Assembly (NCBI GenBank): GCA_007129775.1
Contig: SKUV01000345.1
Location: 1 to 5,557, forward strand
Length of the DNA stretch: 5,557 nucleotides
Origin: Paracoccaceae bacterium
Lineage (GTDB): Bacteria > Pseudomonadota > Alphaproteobacteria > Rhodobacterales > Rhodobacteraceae
Reading direction: 5' to 3'
The number at the start of each line of letters is the position of its first letter. Position 1 is the first letter of the stretch. The notes under the pieces were generated by a model. It saw nothing but the letters and a program-made list of their open reading frames with translations. It ran no database searches and was not told the origin of the DNA. The position numbers were made by a program, and so were the translations under genes. Positions 5,052 through 5,557 of the stretch are shown here, one piece after another.

Positions 5052-5480
5052 ATGGCCAAGAAAGTCATCGGGCAGCTGAAGCTGCAAGTGAAGGCGGGGC
5101 AGGCCAACCCCTCGCCGCCCGTCGGCCCGGCGCTGGGCCAGCGGGGCATCAACATCATGCAGTTCTGCAAGGATTTCAACGCCCGCACCGCTGATATGGA
5201 GCCGGGCGCACCCTGTCCCACGGTGATCACCTATTACCAGGACAAATCCTTCACGATGGAAATCAAGACGCCGCCGGCGTCCCATTACCTCAAGAAGGCC
5301 GCGAAACTGTCCGGCGGGTCCAAGACCCCGGGCCGCGCCACTGCGGGCACCGTGACGATCAAGCAGGTGCGCGAGATCGCCGAGGCCAAGATGAAGGATC
5401 TGAGCGCCAATGACGTGGAGGGCGCGATGCAGATCATCCTCGGCTCCGCACGGTCGATGGGCATCGAGGTGAAGGGGTAA
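5052..5480 (+). CDS. rplK: 50S ribosomal protein L11
   Basis: L11 is part of the GTPase-associated centre at the base of the ribosomal stalk, where it binds 23S rRNA and contacts translation factors and the stringent-response enzyme RelA. The 142-residue length equals that of the E. coli protein. The N-terminal domain has the MAKKV start, normally methylated by PrmA, and the proline-rich NPSPPVGPALGQRG at 19-32, the site where thiostrepton binds in the family. The rRNA-binding C-terminal domain ends with the signature GSARSMGI at 131-138. A purine-rich ribosome binding site, with GGAG at 5041-5044, lies 7 nt before the ATG. rplA follows after 4 nt, forming the classical L11-L1 operon. In E. 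coli this operon is repressed by L1 binding its leader; the same may apply here, but no clear L1 site was recognised by eye. Confidence 0.98.
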   Translation: MAKKVIGQLKLQVKAGQANPSPPVGPALGQRGINIMQFCKDFNARTADMEPGAPCPTVITYYQDKSFTMEIKTPPASHYLKKAAKLSGGSKTPGRATAGTVTIKQVREIAEAKMKDLSANDVEGAMQIILGSARSMGIEVKG

Positions 5481-5484
5481 CGTC

Positions 5485-5557
5485 ATGGGCAAGATCGCAA
5501 AGCGCATGCAGGCGGCCCGCAAGGCCACACAGGGCAAGGCCGATCTCTCTGTCGAGG
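5485..5557 (+). CDS. rplA: 50S ribosomal protein L1 (3' end missing)
   Basis: The first 24 codons, MGKIAKRMQAARKATQGKAD followed by LSVE, are visible before the window ends. The basic start with the K-R-x-x-A-A-R pattern and the LSVE segment fits the N terminus of L1, which forms the L1 stalk of the large ribosomal subunit and in many bacteria represses its own operon. AAGGGG at 5472-5477, inside the last rplK codons, lies 7 nt before the ATG and serves as ribosome binding site, implying coupling to rplK. The call rests mainly on position after rplK and on the short N-terminal match. Confidence 0.9.
   Translation, partial: MGKIAKRMQAARKATQGKADLSVE

Overview
The window is GC-rich chromosomal DNA from an alphaproteobacterium, most likely a Rhodobacteraceae-type member of the Rhodobacterales. 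This rests on the style of the SecE, NusG and L11 proteins, on the gene order tRNA-Trp, secE, nusG, rplK, rplA, and on an adjacent tripartite (TRAP) transporter operon. No database search was possible, so the placement is by recognition only.

Left part (1-2782, + strand): a TRAP transporter operon. It holds the 3' end of a DctP-type periplasmic solute-binding protein, a small DctQ-type membrane subunit and a large DctM-type membrane subunit. A perfect 10-bp hairpin lies between the binding-protein gene and dctQ, while dctQ and dctM are only 4 nt apart. The binding protein would capture an organic acid-like solute in the periplasm and pass it to the QM membrane complex for ion-driven uptake. 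The substrate cannot be read from the sequence.

Middle (2824-3687, - strand): a single gene convergent with dctM. It encodes a 287-residue protein with a class I SAM-dependent methyltransferase core and no identified substrate. It is the least understood gene here.

Right part (3801-5557, + strand): the core information-processing cluster. It contains tRNA-Trp(CCA), secE (Sec translocase), nusG (transcription elongation/termination factor), rplK (ribosomal protein L11) and the start of rplA (L1). Candidate promoters precede the tRNA and secE. The 219-nt secE-nusG gap holds a possible promoter, a convincing intrinsic terminator and a second hairpin just upstream of a strong nusG ribosome binding site. 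nusG is therefore probably uncoupled from, or attenuated relative to, secE.

There are no mobile elements, CRISPR arrays or clear pseudogenes, and no gene-free stretch exceeds about 220 nt. I do not see a novel multi-gene system. The most interesting points are the nusG leader architecture, the dctP-dctQ hairpin and the orphan methyltransferase.
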